From Tenuibacillus multivorans (lineage in GTDB: Bacteria > Bacillota > Bacilli > Bacillales > Alkalibacillaceae): DNA of 64,000 nucleotides. This document shows positions 51,472 through 62,296 of this stretch, piece by piece. The position numbers and the translations under genes were made by a program. Location: contig NZ_FNIG01000011.1 of the NCBI RefSeq assembly GCF_900103915.1, positions 1 through 64,000 on the forward strand, written 5' to 3'. The notes under the pieces were generated by a model. That model made no database searches. It was not told the origin of the DNA and worked only from the letters and a program-made list of their open reading frames with translations. Numbering within the stretch: the first letter of the stretch is position 1; the number at the start of each line of letters is the position of its first letter.

Positions 51472-52215
51472 ATGGCTCGGATCAAACTACGAATCGAATA
51501 CGACGGTACGGATTTCGTGGGCTATCAGGTACAGCTTGAAAAACGGACTGTTCAACTCGTCCTTGAAAAAGCGTTAAAGAAAATGCATGACGAACCGATT
51601 AGGGTTTATTCATCGGGGCGGACAGATTCCGGTGTCCATGCGCTAGATCAGGTCCTTCACTTTGATACGACATTATCCTTAGATGATGCGACATGGCAGC
51701 ACGCGTTAACAACGTTATTGCCTAAGGATATTCGAGTGAAGTCAGCTGAAACAGTTGCACATGATTTCCATGCACGTAAGGATGCAACAAATAAAACGTA
51801 CCGTTACATCGTTTTAAATCGTAAGGAACACGATGTCTTTCGTCGAAATTATGAATGGCACATCCCACAAGACATCGATTTAGAAAAAATGAAAGAGGCG
51901 GCTAAACTTTTAAAGGGTAAACATGACTTTACCGCCTTTGCCGCATCTAAGTCGAACGTTAAAGGGGATAAGACGCGGACTATATTTGAACTAAAGGTGT
52001 GGCGGGAGGATGATGATCGGATTTATTTTGAAGTGACTGGAGACGGCTTTTTAACGCATATGGTTCGAATTATGGTTGGGACACTTATTGAGATTGGTCA
52101 AGGGAAAAAAGATAAAAGCTGTATAACCAAAGGATTTGAATCACTTGATCGACGTGTCCTTGGGTTGACAGCACCCGGTCATGGCTTATACTTATGGGAA
52201 GTGGAATACGAGTAA
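51472..52215 (+). CDS. truA: tRNA pseudouridine(38-40) synthase
   Basis: This 247-aa enzyme modifies uridines 38-40 in the anticodon stem-loop. The catalytic Asp is in SSGRTDSGVHAL (about residues 48-59), and FLTHMVRIMVGTLIEIGQG is the conserved C-terminal motif. The length matches B. subtilis. It starts behind AAGGGAGAA. In most Bacilli rplM and rpsI come next; here the purine operon follows after 289 nt, with no obvious terminator between. Confidence 0.97.
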   Translation: MARIKLRIEYDGTDFVGYQVQLEKRTVQLVLEKALKKMHDEPIRVYSSGRTDSGVHALDQVLHFDTTLSLDDATWQHALTTLLPKDIRVKSAETVAHDFHARKDATNKTYRYIVLNRKEHDVFRRNYEWHIPQDIDLEKMKEAAKLLKGKHDFTAFAASKSNVKGDKTRTIFELKVWREDDDRIYFEVTGDGFLTHMVRIMVGTLIEIGQGKKDKSCITKGFESLDRRVLGLTAPGHGLYLWEVEYE

Positions 52216-52218
52216 AAG

Positions 52219-52320
52219 GCGAACATTTCGGGTTTGAAACAAATAAAATTTCGGTTTTTGATAAAAGATGGTTGAACATTAAATAATCGATGTTATAATG
52301 AATGTGTAATTACGAACAGT
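52219..52320 (+). promoter_or_regulatory. Purine operon promoter with candidate PurR boxes
   Basis: TTGAAC (52272-52277), 16 nt, TATAAT (52294-52299) preceded by TGT (extended -10) forms the promoter. Possible PurR boxes are GCGAACATTT (about 52219-52228) and, on the other strand, AAAACCGAAATTT (about 52245-52258), close to the known AWWWCCGAACWWT consensus; ATTACGAACAG (52309-52319) lies at the transcription start. The box assignment is tentative. Confidence 0.55.
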
Positions 52321-52331
52321 TAAATATTAAC

Positions 52332-52402
52332 CCCTCATATAATGTTGGGAATATGGCCCAAAAGTCTCTACCCGGTTGCCGTAAACGACCGGACTATGAG
52401 GG
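52332..52402 (+). promoter_or_regulatory. Purine (guanine-type) riboswitch aptamer
   Basis: P1 pairs CCTCATA with TATGAGG. The conserved core is visible: CTCATATAATGTTGGGAATATGG, read here in part, then AGTCTCTACCCGG and CCGGACTATGAGG. The base before TATGAGG-proximal UAU is C (GGACTATG), which specifies guanine rather than adenine. Guanine or hypoxanthine binding should favour the downstream terminator and shut off the operon. Confidence 0.95.
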
Positions 52403-52440
52403 AAGTATTCTGAACAGTTATAGATAGGGTGACGTATGTC

Positions 52441-52480
52441 CAGACTGCTTTCCTCATAATGGGAAGCAGTCTATTTTTAT
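52441..52480 (+). terminator. Riboswitch-controlled terminator before purE
   Basis: AGACTGCTT-type arm (52442-52452) pairs with GGAAGCAGTCT (52462-52472) and is followed by ATTTTTATTTT. It lies about 25 nt before the purE Shine-Dalgarno sequence AAAGGAGGAG. Confidence 0.92.
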
Positions 52481-52504
52481 TTTATTTAAAAAAGGAGGAG
52501 CGAC

Positions 52505-52999
52505 ATGAAACCACTTGTTGGTGTCATTATGGGCAGCACTTCAGATTGGGAAACGATGAAGCATACTTGTGATGTATTAGATGAGCTTGAGATTCCTTAT
52601 GAAAAAGTAGTTGTTTCAGCCCATCGCACGCCGGAAAAAATGTTTCAATACGCCGAGACGGCTAAAGAACGTGGGCTTAAAGTCATTATCGCTGGAGCAG
52701 GTGGAGCGGCCCACTTACCAGGAATGGTAGCTTCAAAAACGATACTTCCAGTTATCGGTGTGCCTGTTCAATCCAAGGCATTAAATGGACTCGATTCACT
52801 ATTATCCATCGTACAAATGCCAGGAGGAGTTCCAGTTGCAACAGTCGCAATCGGCAAAGCTGGTGCAACCAATGCAGGATTACTCGCAGCCCAACAGTTA
52901 GCTGCCTGGGATGAAGATATATACGAACGATTAAATGAAAGAAGAACATTACTACAAGAAAAAGTCGAACATTCCAATGAGGAGTTGCAAACATGGTAA
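52505..52999 (+). CDS. purE: N5-carboxyaminoimidazole ribonucleotide mutase, PurE
   Basis: This 164-aa class I PurE converts N5-CAIR to [25 protein letters not shown] opens the fold, with [10 protein letters not shown] (about 41-50) and [12 protein letters not shown] (about 66-77) forming the active site. The presence of purK next door confirms the two-step PurK/PurE route. It is the first gene of the operon behind AAAGGAGGAG and overlaps purK by 7 nt. Confidence 0.98.
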   Translation: MKPLVGVIMGSTSDWETMKHTCDVLDELEIPYEKVVVSAHRTPEKMFQYAETAKERGLKVIIAGAGGAAHLPGMVASKTILPVIGVPVQSKALNGLDSLLSIVQMPGGVPVATVAIGKAGATNAGLLAAQQLAAWDEDIYERLNERRTLLQEKVEHSNEELQTW

Positions 53000-54117
53000 A
53001 ACACATACAACCAGGTCAAACAATAGGGATTATCGGTGGCGGTCAGCTTGGCCGCATGATGGCCATGGCGGCAAGGCAGATGGGATACCAGATAGCGGTA
53101 TTAGACCCCACTCCGAATTCTCCGACAGGCCAAGTAGCTGATGTTGAAATAACTGCAGCCTATGATGATTTTGAAGCGGCTAAAAGGCTGTTGGACGAAT
53201 CGGATGTCATCACATACGAATTTGAAAGTATAGATGTCTCTGTCTGTAACTATTTAGTTGAGCAGGGTTACGTTCCTCAGGGGAGTGAACTTATTCGAAT
53301 CTCGCAAGACCGAGCTTTTGAGAAAAAGGCGATCGAAAAAAGTGGCGCTAGAGTCGTGGCATATGAGCTAATCGATGATATTGAAGATCTTAAACGTGCG
53401 ACAAGCTCGGTCGGTTTTCCGTGTGTCTTAAAAACGAGACGCGGTGGTTATGATGGCAAAGGGCAAATGATTTTGAATGCCTCATCAGACCTTTTTGACG
53501 CAACGGAGCTTTTAGAGCGTGGACCAAGTATTTTGGAACAATTCTTATCATTTGAAAAGGAGCTTTCTGTCATTGTTAACCGGAGTGTAACGGGTGAGAT
53601 GACAACTTTTCCGGTAGCTGAAAATATTCATATGGATCATATTTTACTTCAATCGATCGTTCCCGCACGTATCGTCCCATTGATCGCAGAAAAGGCTAAG
53701 GAAGTAGCTAAACAGTTAGCGGAATCAATCAATATGGTCGGTACTTTAGGGGTGGAAATGTTTTTATCTGAAGATGGAGAGATATACATCAATGAAGTCG
53801 CCCCTCGTCCGCATAATTCAGGACACTATACATTAGATGCCTGTGTAACATCACAATTTGAACAACATATTCGCGCCATTACAGGCATGACATTAGGTGA
53901 ACCAAAGCAGCATCAGGCTGTTGTTATGATGAATGTCTTAGGCGAACACATAACGGATGTGTTAGACAGAATTCCGAGCCTAACAAATGCCAAACTACAC
54001 TTATATGGCAAAGCACAAGTTAAACCGAAACGTAAAATGGGTCACGTTAACTTTATGGGCGAGCAAACAAAGGGAATACTACAACAAATAAAAGATCTTG
54101 AAATATGGAGGCCATAA
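52993..54117 (+). CDS. purK: N5-carboxyaminoimidazole ribonucleotide synthase, PurK
   Basis: This 374-aa ATP-grasp enzyme makes N5-CAIR from AIR, bicarbonate and [24 protein letters not shown] is the N-terminal nucleotide fold, [13 protein letters not shown] the ATP-grasp loop, and [13 protein letters not shown] the C-terminal metal-binding segment. It overlaps purE by 7 nt and purB begins 3 nt after it, indicating coupled translation. Confidence 0.97.
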   Translation: MVKHIQPGQTIGIIGGGQLGRMMAMAARQMGYQIAVLDPTPNSPTGQVADVEITAAYDDFEAAKRLLDESDVITYEFESIDVSVCNYLVEQGYVPQGSELIRISQDRAFEKKAIEKSGARVVAYELIDDIEDLKRATSSVGFPCVLKTRRGGYDGKGQMILNASSDLFDATELLERGPSILEQFLSFEKELSVIVNRSVTGEMTTFPVAENIHMDHILLQSIVPARIVPLIAEKAKEVAKQLAESINMVGTLGVEMFLSEDGEIYINEVAPRPHNSGHYTLDACVTSQFEQHIRAITGMTLGEPKQHQAVVMMNVLGEHITDVLDRIPSLTNAKLHLYGKAQVKPKRKMGHVNFMGEQTKGILQQIKDLEIWRP

Positions 54118-54120
54118 AAT

Positions 54121-55416
54121 ATGATTGAACGTTATACACGAGAAGAAATGGGTCAGATTTGGACTGACGATAATAAATATCAGGCATGGTTAGAGGTTGA
54201 AATCTTAGCCTGTGAGGCTTGGGCCGAATTAGGTGTTATTCCAAAAGAGGATGTCAAAGCCTTGCGAGAAAAAGCTTCGTTTAATGTGGAACGTATTCAA
54301 GAGATCGAGGAGGAAACGCGACATGACGTCGTAGCCTTTACACGAGCTGTATCCGAAACACTTGATGATGAGAAGAAGTGGGTTCATTACGGCTTAACGT
54401 CAACCGACGTGGTCGATACAGCGACGGGTTATTTAATCAAACAGGCCAATGACATTATAAGACAGGACCTTATCCGTTTTATCGATATTTTAAAAGAAAA
54501 AGCGAAGCAACATAAAAATACGATTATGATGGGGCGAACTCATGGTGTGCATGCCGAGCCGACTACCTTTGGGTTAAAGCTTGCCCTTTGGTATGAAGAA
54601 ATGAGACGAAACCTCGAGCGCTTTGATGCCGCTGCCGAAACGATTCAATATGGCAAAATGTCTGGAGCGGTCGGAACCTATGCCAACATCGACCCATACG
54701 TTGAACAATATGTTTGCGAACATTTAGGGTTAAAGCACGCACCGATCTCAACGCAAACCTTACAGCGAGACCGCCACGCTCATTACGTATCGACATTGGC
54801 GTTGATTGCGACATCAATAGAGAAGATGGCGGTCGAAATTCGTGGCTTACAAAAGAGTGAAACACGTGAGGTCGAGGAATTTTTCGCAAAGGGACAGAAA
54901 GGATCATCCGCGATGCCGCATAAGCGTAATCCAATTGGATCGGAAAACATGGCAGGCATGGCAAGGGTTGTACGAGGTTATATGATGACGGCTTATGAAA
55001 ATGTCCCGCTTTGGCATGAACGTGATATTTCACATTCTTCTGCTGAGCGTGTGATTATCCCTGATGCGACGATTGCAGTTAATTATATGCTCAACCGTTT
55101 CGGCGGCATTGTTGAAAAATTAACCGTTTATGAGGAAAACATGAAACGCAATATGGATCGCACATTCGGATTAATTTTCTCACAGCGTGTACTCCTATCA
55201 CTAATCGATCAAGGATTATCGCGGGAGAAGGCTTATGATTTAGTTCAGCCATTGGCGATGCAAGCGTGGGAGGAGCAAACATCATTCCCACAGTTGGTAA
55301 GAAATCACCCTGAAATTAAGCAGCAATTGTCAGAAGAACAGTTAGATGAATGCTTTGATCCGACGTATCATTTAAAAAATGTTGATGCGATTTTTGAACG
55401 ATTAGGTCTAGCTTAA
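54121..55416 (+). CDS. purB: Adenylosuccinate lyase
   Basis: This 431-aa fumarase-superfamily enzyme acts twice in AMP synthesis, cleaving SAICAR and adenylosuccinate. [17 protein letters not shown] and the signature loop [17 protein letters not shown] (about 261-277) are intact. The length matches B. subtilis. It starts behind ATGGAGG, 3 nt after purK. Confidence 0.98.
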   Translation: MIERYTREEMGQIWTDDNKYQAWLEVEILACEAWAELGVIPKEDVKALREKASFNVERIQEIEEETRHDVVAFTRAVSETLDDEKKWVHYGLTSTDVVDTATGYLIKQANDIIRQDLIRFIDILKEKAKQHKNTIMMGRTHGVHAEPTTFGLKLALWYEEMRRNLERFDAAAETIQYGKMSGAVGTYANIDPYVEQYVCEHLGLKHAPISTQTLQRDRHAHYVSTLALIATSIEKMAVEIRGLQKSETREVEEFFAKGQKGSSAMPHKRNPIGSENMAGMARVVRGYMMTAYENVPLWHERDISHSSAERVIIPDATIAVNYMLNRFGGIVEKLTVYEENMKRNMDRTFGLIFSQRVLLSLIDQGLSREKAYDLVQPLAMQAWEEQTSFPQLVRNHPEIKQQLSEEQLDECFDPTYHLKNVDAIFERLGLA

Positions 55417-55428
55417 GGAGGGTGTCAC

Positions 55429-56151
55429 TTGCATAAAGGGCAATTAATGTATGAAGGCAAGGCGAAAAAGCTGTTTGAAACAAATGATCCAAATGAATTA
55501 GTTGTAGAATATAAAAACGATTTAACGGCGTTTAACGGCCAAAAGAAAGCTGAACAGCAAGGAAAAGGTGCATTAAACAATCACATTTCATCGTTATTAT
55601 TTGAGCGATTAAGTGAAGCAGACATTCCGAATCATTGGTTAAAACAGCTTTCTGAAATGGAGCAGCTCGTTAAACATACTGACATCATCCCGATTGAAGT
55701 TGTCATTCGTAATGTGGCTGCAGGGAGCATAGCGAAGCGATTAGGGTTAGAAGAAGGCTTAGCATTAGCTTTTCCAATTATTGAGTTTTACTACAAAGAT
55801 GATGCATTAGGTGACCCTTTAATCAATGATGATCATATTAATCTATTAAATCTAGCATCACATGATGAACTTGATGAAATGAGAGAGTTGGCGAGTAAAG
55901 TGAATGATGTTCTATTAGAACTGTTTCGAGCATGCGAGCTTAAACTCGTCGATTTTAAGCTAGAGTTTGGAAAGGATCCTTCAGGAAAGCTAATTTTATC
56001 AGATGAAGTCTCACCGGACACGTGTCGTTTATGGGATGTTCATACGAATAAAAAACTAGATAAAGATGTGTTTCGTCAGGATTTAGGAAGTGTTGAGGAT
56101 TCGTATCAAGAGATTTTAAACCGATTAAGGGGGGCTGTGGCTCATGGTTAA
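55429..56151 (+). CDS. purC: SAICAR synthase, PurC
   Basis: This 240-aa enzyme joins aspartate to CAIR. LMYEGKAKKLFET opens it, VIRNVAAGSIAKRLG is the conserved centre, and LVDFKLEFG with LSDEVSPDTCRLWD forms the active site. The start is TTG behind AAGGAGGGTG. It overlaps purS by 8 nt. Confidence 0.97.
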   Translation: MHKGQLMYEGKAKKLFETNDPNELVVEYKNDLTAFNGQKKAEQQGKGALNNHISSLLFERLSEADIPNHWLKQLSEMEQLVKHTDIIPIEVVIRNVAAGSIAKRLGLEEGLALAFPIIEFYYKDDALGDPLINDDHINLLNLASHDELDEMRELASKVNDVLLELFRACELKLVDFKLEFGKDPSGKLILSDEVSPDTCRLWDVHTNKKLDKDVFRQDLGSVEDSYQEILNRLRGAVAHG

Positions 56152-56395
56152 AGTTAAGGTCTATGTCACGTTAAAAGAAGGTGTATTAGATCCACAAGGG
56201 AAGGCTGTTGAGCAGGCGTTATTAGCAAAGGATTTTAAGGGTGTTAGTGATATGAGAATCGGTAAATATATGGAATTTTATATGGATCGTGATGATCATT
56301 CGGATCGAAACATTCAGTCGATGTGTAAGCAGCTATTAGCTAATCCAGTCATTGAAGACTATCGCTACGAGACAGAGGAGGTTGTGCATCAGTGA
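56144..56395 (+). CDS. purS: PurS subunit of FGAM synthase
   Basis: This 83-aa protein bridges PurL and PurQ in the small three-part FGAM synthase of Gram-positive bacteria and archaea. [23 protein letters not shown] at the N-terminus is diagnostic. It overlaps purC by 8 nt and purQ by 4 nt, so all three subunits are translated together. Confidence 0.97.
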   Translation: MVKVKVYVTLKEGVLDPQGKAVEQALLAKDFKGVSDMRIGKYMEFYMDRDDHSDRNIQSMCKQLLANPVIEDYRYETEEVVHQ

Positions 56396-57075
56396 ACTTC
56401 GCCGTCATCGTTTTTCCAGGTTCGAATTGTGATACAGACTTATTTCATGCGATTAAGGATGTGCTAGGAGAAAAGGTTGAATACGTATCACATCAGGAAC
56501 ATGATCTAGAAGGTTTTGATGCCGTACTATTACCAGGTGGTTTCTCATATGGTGACTATTTACGGTCAGGCTCTATTGCTAGTTTTGCAAACATTATGCC
56601 AGCGATTAAAGATTTTGCTGAATTAGGTAAGCCTGTTTTAGGGATTTGTAATGGATTTCAAATTTTACTCGAGTCTGGTTTATTACCGGGTGCGATGAAG
56701 CGAAACGCAGGTTTGAAATTCATTTGTGAATCGACACCGCTCACCGTGGAGCATAATGAGACGATGTTTACAAATGAGTACGAGATGGATGAGCGTATTA
56801 ATCTACCCATTGCTCATGCTGATGGAAACTATGAATGTGATGATGATACGTTAGCACGTTTAGAAGCTAATCATCAGATTGTGTTCAAATATGATGATAA
56901 TCCGAACGGGTCTAAGGCAAACATAGCAGGTATTGTGAATGAACGCGGCAATGTCCTAGGTATGATGCCACACCCGGAACGAGCGGTTGAGGCCTTACTC
57001 GGAAATGATGATGGCTTACGATTATTTCAATCCATTCTCGTCAATTGGAGGGAGCATCATGCCGTTACTTCTTGA
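56392..57075 (+). CDS. purQ: PurQ, glutaminase subunit of FGAM synthase
   Basis: This 227-aa class I glutamine amidotransferase delivers ammonia to PurL. The catalytic Cys is in [11 protein letters not shown] (about 84-94), with His and Glu in [10 protein letters not shown] near the C-terminus. [15 protein letters not shown] at the start is typical. The start is GTG, overlapping purS by 4 nt; the end overlaps purL by 17 nt. Confidence 0.98.
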   Translation: MNFAVIVFPGSNCDTDLFHAIKDVLGEKVEYVSHQEHDLEGFDAVLLPGGFSYGDYLRSGSIASFANIMPAIKDFAELGKPVLGICNGFQILLESGLLPGAMKRNAGLKFICESTPLTVEHNETMFTNEYEMDERINLPIAHADGNYECDDDTLARLEANHQIVFKYDDNPNGSKANIAGIVNERGNVLGMMPHPERAVEALLGNDDGLRLFQSILVNWREHHAVTS

Positions 57076-59269
57076 ACCTAGTCCGAATGAAATTAAAGAG
57101 AAAAAGCTATATGAAGATATGGGTATAACAGATGAAGAGTTTCAGAAGATTGAAGATTTACTCGGTCGAAAGCCGAATTATACGGAAACGGGCATTTTTT
57201 CTGTCATGTGGAGTGAGCATTGTAGCTATAAAAAATCGAAGCCACTCTTAAATAAGTTTCCAACGAAAAGTGAACGTGTCTTGCAAGGTCCTGGTGAAGG
57301 GGCAGGTATTATCGATATCGGCGATGATTTGGCCGTTGCCTTTAAGATAGAGAGCCACAACCATCCATCAGCGATTGAACCTTATCAAGGTGCGGCAACT
57401 GGTGTTGGTGGGATTATTCGCGATGTGTTTTCGATGGGAGCCCGTCCGATTGCGTTACTCAATTCACTACGCTTTGGTGAGCTTGATCATCCACGAACAA
57501 TATATTTGTTTGAAGAAGTTGTAGCTGGGATTGCGGGTTATGGCAATTGTGTAGGTATTCCAACAGTCGGCGGTGAAGTTCAATTCGATGATTGTTATAA
57601 GGGTAACCCACTCGTGAACGCGATGTGCGTTGGCATAATTAAACATGAAGATATCCAAGTCGGGCAAGCCAAGGGAATCGGAAATACGGTGATGTACATT
57701 GGCTCCGCTACTGGACGCGACGGGATCCATGGAGCGACTTTTGCTTCTGAAGAGTTAACGGATGAATCAGCTGAAGACCGTCCAGCCGTTCAAGTCGGCG
57801 ATCCGTTTATGGAAAAACTTTTAATTGAAGCCTGCCTTGAGATTGTGAAGTCTGATGCATTAGTAGGGATTCAGGATATGGGAGCAGCCGGGCTGACATC
57901 ATCAGCCAGCGAAATGGCAAGTAAAGCGGGAACAGGTATTGAGATGAATCTAGATTTAATTCCGCAGCGTGAAGAGGGTATGACCCCTTACGAAATGATG
58001 TTGTCGGAATCACAGGAACGTATGCTGGTTGTCGTTGAAAAAGGGCGAGAGCAAGACATCAAAGATATAGTTGCAACGTATGACCTTGAAGCGGTTGAGG
58101 TCGGTCAAGTGATTGAAGAGAAACGTTTCAGGCTCATACATAAAGGAGATGTCGTAACAGATGTTCCAGTCGATGCTTTGGCGGAGGATGCACCGGTTTA
58201 CCATATGCCGTCCAAAAAGCCTGAGATTGTCCAACAATCTAAAAAGACATTATCGACCAATGATCCACAAACGGATTTAGAGCAATTATTACAGCAGCCG
58301 ACGATCGCAAGTAAAGAATGGGTCTATCAACAATACGATCACCACGTACAGACGAATACCGTGATTCAACCTGGTTCTGATGCAGCAGTTCTGAGAATAC
58401 GTGGAACGAATAAAGCGATTGCGATGACGACAGATTGTAATTCACGCTATTTACACTTGGACCCTAAACGAGGTGGACAAATAGCTGTAGCGGAAGCAGC
58501 ACGTAATTTAATCGCCTCTGGAGCTGAACCTGTTGCGATTACCGATTGTTTAAATTTTGGTAACCCAGATAAACCCGATGTCTTTTGGATGATGGAGCAA
58601 GCCACTGATGGAATGGCTAAAGCCTGTGACGTTTTACAAACACCTGTTATTAGTGGCAACGTATCGCTTTACAATGAAACGAATGGCACCAGTGTTTACC
58701 CAACGCCCGTCATTGGGATGGTTGGTATGGTTCATGATCTTGCACATATTACGACGCAGTATGCCAAAGAAGTAGGAGATGCGGTTTATTTAATCGGTGA
58801 AACCACTGATGAAATTGGCGGCAGTGAAGTCCAAAAGTTGTTATCTGGACAGTACGAAGGTGAAGCACCACAACTTGATCTTTCCTATGAGCAAAAGGTA
58901 CAGAAACAGTTACTAGAAGCGATTCAAGCAGGTGTTGTGGCTTCAGCTCACGATGTATCAGAGGGTGGATTAGCTGTCGCTTTGGCTGAAAAAGTTATGA
59001 CAACAGATTTAGGAATGGACGTGAATTTAACAGGTGAAGATTGGATTGAATTATTTAGTGAAACACAGTCCCGTTTCGTTGTAACCGTTAAACTAGACAA
59101 CATCAAGCGATTTGAGGAAATGGTTGAAGCTAAACGAATCGGGTCGGTCACCCATAACAGGAAGCTATCGGTTTACTTTAATGGGAATAAGGTTATTCAT
59201 CACTCAGTCGAGACGTTAACAGATCTCTGGAAAGGAGCAATTCCATGCTTGCTGAAATCAAAGGTTTAA
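57059..59269 (+). CDS. purL: PurL, synthetase subunit of FGAM synthase
   Basis: This 736-aa small-type PurL converts FGAR to FGAM with PurS and Pur[21 protein letters not shown] is the Bacillus-like start; [30 protein letters not shown] and the repeated second half ([19 protein letters not shown]) are the family motifs. ATG 57059 follows GGAGGG inside purQ; the frame open to 56987 is not conserved. It overlaps purF by 25 nt. Confidence 0.98.
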   Translation: MPLLLEPSPNEIKEKKLYEDMGITDEEFQKIEDLLGRKPNYTETGIFSVMWSEHCSYKKSKPLLNKFPTKSERVLQGPGEGAGIIDIGDDLAVAFKIESHNHPSAIEPYQGAATGVGGIIRDVFSMGARPIALLNSLRFGELDHPRTIYLFEEVVAGIAGYGNCVGIPTVGGEVQFDDCYKGNPLVNAMCVGIIKHEDIQVGQAKGIGNTVMYIGSATGRDGIHGATFASEELTDESAEDRPAVQVGDPFMEKLLIEACLEIVKSDALVGIQDMGAAGLTSSASEMASKAGTGIEMNLDLIPQREEGMTPYEMMLSESQERMLVVVEKGREQDIKDIVATYDLEAVEVGQVIEEKRFRLIHKGDVVTDVPVDALAEDAPVYHMPSKKPEIVQQSKKTLSTNDPQTDLEQLLQQPTIASKEWVYQQYDHHVQTNTVIQPGSDAAVLRIRGTNKAIAMTTDCNSRYLHLDPKRGGQIAVAEAARNLIASGAEPVAITDCLNFGNPDKPDVFWMMEQATDGMAKACDVLQTPVISGNVSLYNETNGTSVYPTPVIGMVGMVHDLAHITTQYAKEVGDAVYLIGETTDEIGGSEVQKLLSGQYEGEAPQLDLSYEQKVQKQLLEAIQAGVVASAHDVSEGGLAVALAEKVMTTDLGMDVNLTGEDWIELFSETQSRFVVTVKLDNIKRFEEMVEAKRIGSVTHNRKLSVYFNGNKVIHHSVETLTDLWKGAIPCLLKSKV

Positions 59270-60678
59270 ACGAAGAATGTGGGATATTTGGTGTATATGG
59301 CCATCCACAGGCTGCACAGATGGCATACTACGGTTTACATGCCTTACAGCATCGTGGACAGGAAGGCGCTGGAATTGTCGTTTCAGATGGGACTGAGTTA
59401 AAACAGTCAAAAGGCCCAGGGCTTGTCACGGAAGTTTTTAATGAGCATGATTTAAAAGCTTTAAATGGTCAGGCCGCGATTGGCCATGTGCGTTACTCAA
59501 CGGCTGGTGGGAACTCGTATGAAAACATTCAGCCGCTCTTTTTCCAATCGAGTACAGGTTCTTTAGCGATGGCTCATAACGGTAATCTAGTTAATGCGAT
59601 GAAACTGCGTGAAGAGCTTGAGACAAGCGGAAGTATTTTTCAAACCACTTCGGACACCGAGGTTATTGCGCATCTGATTAAACGAGGGAAACATCAGTCC
59701 AGACTTGAGAATATTAAAGAATCCCTTCGAGCCTTAGAGGGTGCTTATGCGATTGTCATGTTAACGGAGGACCAATTGATTGCGGCTCTAGACCCACGTG
59801 GCATGCGGCCATTATCGTTAGGAAAAGTGGGAAGCGGATATGCGATTGCTTCTGAGACGTGTGCCTTTGATGTAGTCGGAGCAGAGTACATTCGAGAAAT
59901 TCACCCCGGTGAGATTTTAGTGATAGATGAAAAGGGCATGCACGTTGATTCATTTGCACAGCCGAAGGACCGGGCTATTTGTACGATGGAATATGTTTAC
60001 TTTGCACGGCCGGATAGTAATGTTGATGGCGATAATATTCATAGTGTTCGTAAGCGTTTAGGGAAAACATTAGCTGACGTATCCACAGTGGAAGCTGATG
60101 TGGTAACAGGTGTTCCGGATTCGAGTATCTCGGCTGCGATTGGCTTTGCTGAGCAATCAGGTATACCATATGAACTCGGTTTGATTAAAAATCGTTACGT
60201 CGGCCGCACGTTTATTCAGCCCTCACAGGAGCTTCGCGAGCGTGGTGTACAAATGAAATTATCAGCTGTGAGAAAAATTGTTGAAGGTAAACGTGTGGTC
60301 ATGGTGGATGATTCAATTGTTCGGGGTACAACATCTAAACGGATTGTCAAAATGTTAAAAGAAGCTGGAGCCACCGAAGTCCATGTCAGAATCAGTTCAC
60401 CTCCGATTACGCATCCATGTTTTTACGGTATCGATACGTCTACGTCCGGTGAATTAATGGCAGCTAATCATTCCATTGAGGAAATGCGCGATATTATCGG
60501 AGCGGATTCACTTTCGTTTTTACCGATTAAGTCGATGGTTGAGGCTGTCAACAGGGAGGATTTAAGCCCGAATTGCGGTCATTGCCTCGCTTGTTTTACC
60601 GGAAATTATCCAACTGATCTGTATGATGATTCATTACCACCTTATAAAAAAGAGCAACTGATTGGAGCGAGAAACTAA
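59245..60678 (+). CDS. purF: Glutamine PRPP amidotransferase, PurF
   Basis: This 477-aa enzyme starts the pathway by making phosphoribosylamine. It has an 11-residue propeptide ([11 protein letters not shown]) removed to expose Cys12 (CGIFGVYGH) as the glutaminase nucleophile. The PRPP site is [17 protein letters not shown] (about 351-367), and CGHCLACF near 446 belongs to the 4Fe-4S-binding cysteines of the oxygen-sensitive Bacillus type. It overlaps purL by 25 nt and purM by 1. Confidence 0.98.
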   Translation: MLAEIKGLNEECGIFGVYGHPQAAQMAYYGLHALQHRGQEGAGIVVSDGTELKQSKGPGLVTEVFNEHDLKALNGQAAIGHVRYSTAGGNSYENIQPLFFQSSTGSLAMAHNGNLVNAMKLREELETSGSIFQTTSDTEVIAHLIKRGKHQSRLENIKESLRALEGAYAIVMLTEDQLIAALDPRGMRPLSLGKVGSGYAIASETCAFDVVGAEYIREIHPGEILVIDEKGMHVDSFAQPKDRAICTMEYVYFARPDSNVDGDNIHSVRKRLGKTLADVSTVEADVVTGVPDSSISAAIGFAEQSGIPYELGLIKNRYVGRTFIQPSQELRERGVQMKLSAVRKIVEGKRVVMVDDSIVRGTTSKRIVKMLKEAGATEVHVRISSPPITHPCFYGIDTSTSGELMAANHSIEEMRDIIGADSLSFLPIKSMVEAVNREDLSPNCGHCLACFTGNYPTDLYDDSLPPYKKEQLIGARN

Positions 60679-61703
60679 TGTCAGAAGCTTATAAGCAAGC
60701 GGGCGTTAATATTGAAGCAGGATATGAAGCGGTTGATCGTATCAAACAACATGTTGATCGTACGAGTCGCCTAGGTGTTATGGGAGCATTGGGCAGCTTT
60801 GGCGGCATGTTTGATCTATCATCATTAAACTACCAAGAACCCGTCTTAATCTCGGGAACAGATGGGGTGGGTACGAAATTAAAGCTAGCCTTTGATATGA
60901 ACCGTCACGATACGATTGGTGTGGATGCCGTTGCCATGTGTGTGAATGATATCGTGGTCCAAGGCGCTGAGCCGCTTTATTTTTTAGATTACATCGCATT
61001 AGGACAATCACAGCCTAAAAAAATCGAGAGTATTGTTAAAGGAATTGCAGATGGCTGTGAGCAATCCGGATGTGCGTTAATCGGAGGCGAAACGGCGGAA
61101 ATGCCAGGGGTTTATGATCCTAATGATTATGATGTGGCTGGTTTTGCGGTCGGTGTGAGTGAAAAAAGTGAACTCATAACCTCTGATTCGATTCAAGCAG
61201 GTGATTATCTCATTGGCCTTCCATCCTCTGGTGTCCATAGTAACGGATACTCACTCGTCCAACACATCATCGATCAGGCAAATTTAAGTTTAGACCAAAT
61301 CTATGAACCTTTTACACAACCTTTAGGTGATGTCTTACTAACACCGACGAGAATCTATGTTGATGAAATTTTGAGATTAAAAGAGAAAGGCTTACTAAAA
61401 GGGGCTGCTCATATTACAGGAGGGGGCTTTTATGAGAATATCCCTCGTATGCTACCTGCAGGACTAGGAGCAGAAGTGGATATTTCAACATTCTCGCAGC
61501 CTTCAATCTTTCGCTTTTTACAGGAGAAAGGTGATTTGACGCACGATGATATGTACCGAGTGTTTAATATGGGGATCGGTATGGTTATCGCCATTGAGGC
61601 GGATCAAGTGAATGATGTATTCAATCTATTAGATCAAGCCTATGTCATCGGACAAGTGAAGCATGGTGAAGGCATTAAGCTAAAGGCGGAGGGTCAAGCA
61701 TGA
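60678..61703 (+). CDS. purM: AIR synthase, PurM
   Basis: This 341-aa enzyme closes the imidazole ring, converting FGAM to [19 protein letters not shown] (about 56-71), [11 protein letters not shown] (about 136-146) and [15 protein letters not shown] (about 247-261) are the family motifs. It shares one base with the purF stop (TAATG) and overlaps purN by 4 nt. Confidence 0.98.
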   Translation: MSEAYKQAGVNIEAGYEAVDRIKQHVDRTSRLGVMGALGSFGGMFDLSSLNYQEPVLISGTDGVGTKLKLAFDMNRHDTIGVDAVAMCVNDIVVQGAEPLYFLDYIALGQSQPKKIESIVKGIADGCEQSGCALIGGETAEMPGVYDPNDYDVAGFAVGVSEKSELITSDSIQAGDYLIGLPSSGVHSNGYSLVQHIIDQANLSLDQIYEPFTQPLGDVLLTPTRIYVDEILRLKEKGLLKGAAHITGGGFYENIPRMLPAGLGAEVDISTFSQPSIFRFLQEKGDLTHDDMYRVFNMGIGMVIAIEADQVNDVFNLLDQAYVIGQVKHGEGIKLKAEGQA

Positions 61704-62296
61704 AACGAATAGCCGTAATGGCATCAGGAAGTGGATCAAATTTTGAGTCGATTGTGAATACCTCAAAAGCTAAAAATTCGAGCTATGAGGTTGCCCTATT
61801 ATTTTCTGATCAACCAGCTGCTTATGCATTAGAGCGAGCAAAGCAACTAGGCGTTGAGTCCGTTACTTTTTTACCTAAAAATTATCCAGACAAAATGGCC
61901 TATGAAGCGGACCTACTAGCCTTACTCATTCGCTATCGTATTGATTTTATTGCTTTAGCTGGTTATATGCGTTTAATCGGACCGACCCTACTCCATCGTT
62001 TTGATGGGGACATCGTCAATATTCATCCTTCACTCCTGCCACAATTTCCTGGGCTAGATGCGATTCAACAAGCGATTGATGCAGGGGTGGATGAGACCGG
62101 TGTGACGATCCATTATATCGATGCAGGAATTGATACGGGGCCGATTATCGAGCAAGAAGCGGTTGCGATTAACCCGGAAGATTCATATGAAACCGTAAAA
62201 AAGAAAGTTCAACGAGTCGAGCATCGTTTATATCCACAAACGTTAGCAAAACTGTTACGAGGAGATGAAACCATTGCCAAAACGAGCGTTAATTAG
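61700..62296 (+). CDS. purN: GAR formyltransferase, PurN
   Basis: This 198-aa folate-dependent enzyme formylates [18 protein letters not shown] is the phosphate loop, GYMRLIGP and [15 protein letters not shown] (catalytic Asn/His) follow, and [17 protein letters not shown] completes the active site. It overlaps purM by 4 nt (ATGA) and purH by about 23 nt. Confidence 0.98.
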   Translation: MKRIAVMASGSGSNFESIVNTSKAKNSSYEVALLFSDQPAAYALERAKQLGVESVTFLPKNYPDKMAYEADLLALLIRYRIDFIALAGYMRLIGPTLLHRFDGDIVNIHPSLLPQFPGLDAIQQAIDAGVDETGVTIHYIDAGIDTGPIIEQEAVAINPEDSYETVKKKVQRVEHRLYPQTLAKLLRGDETIAKTSVN

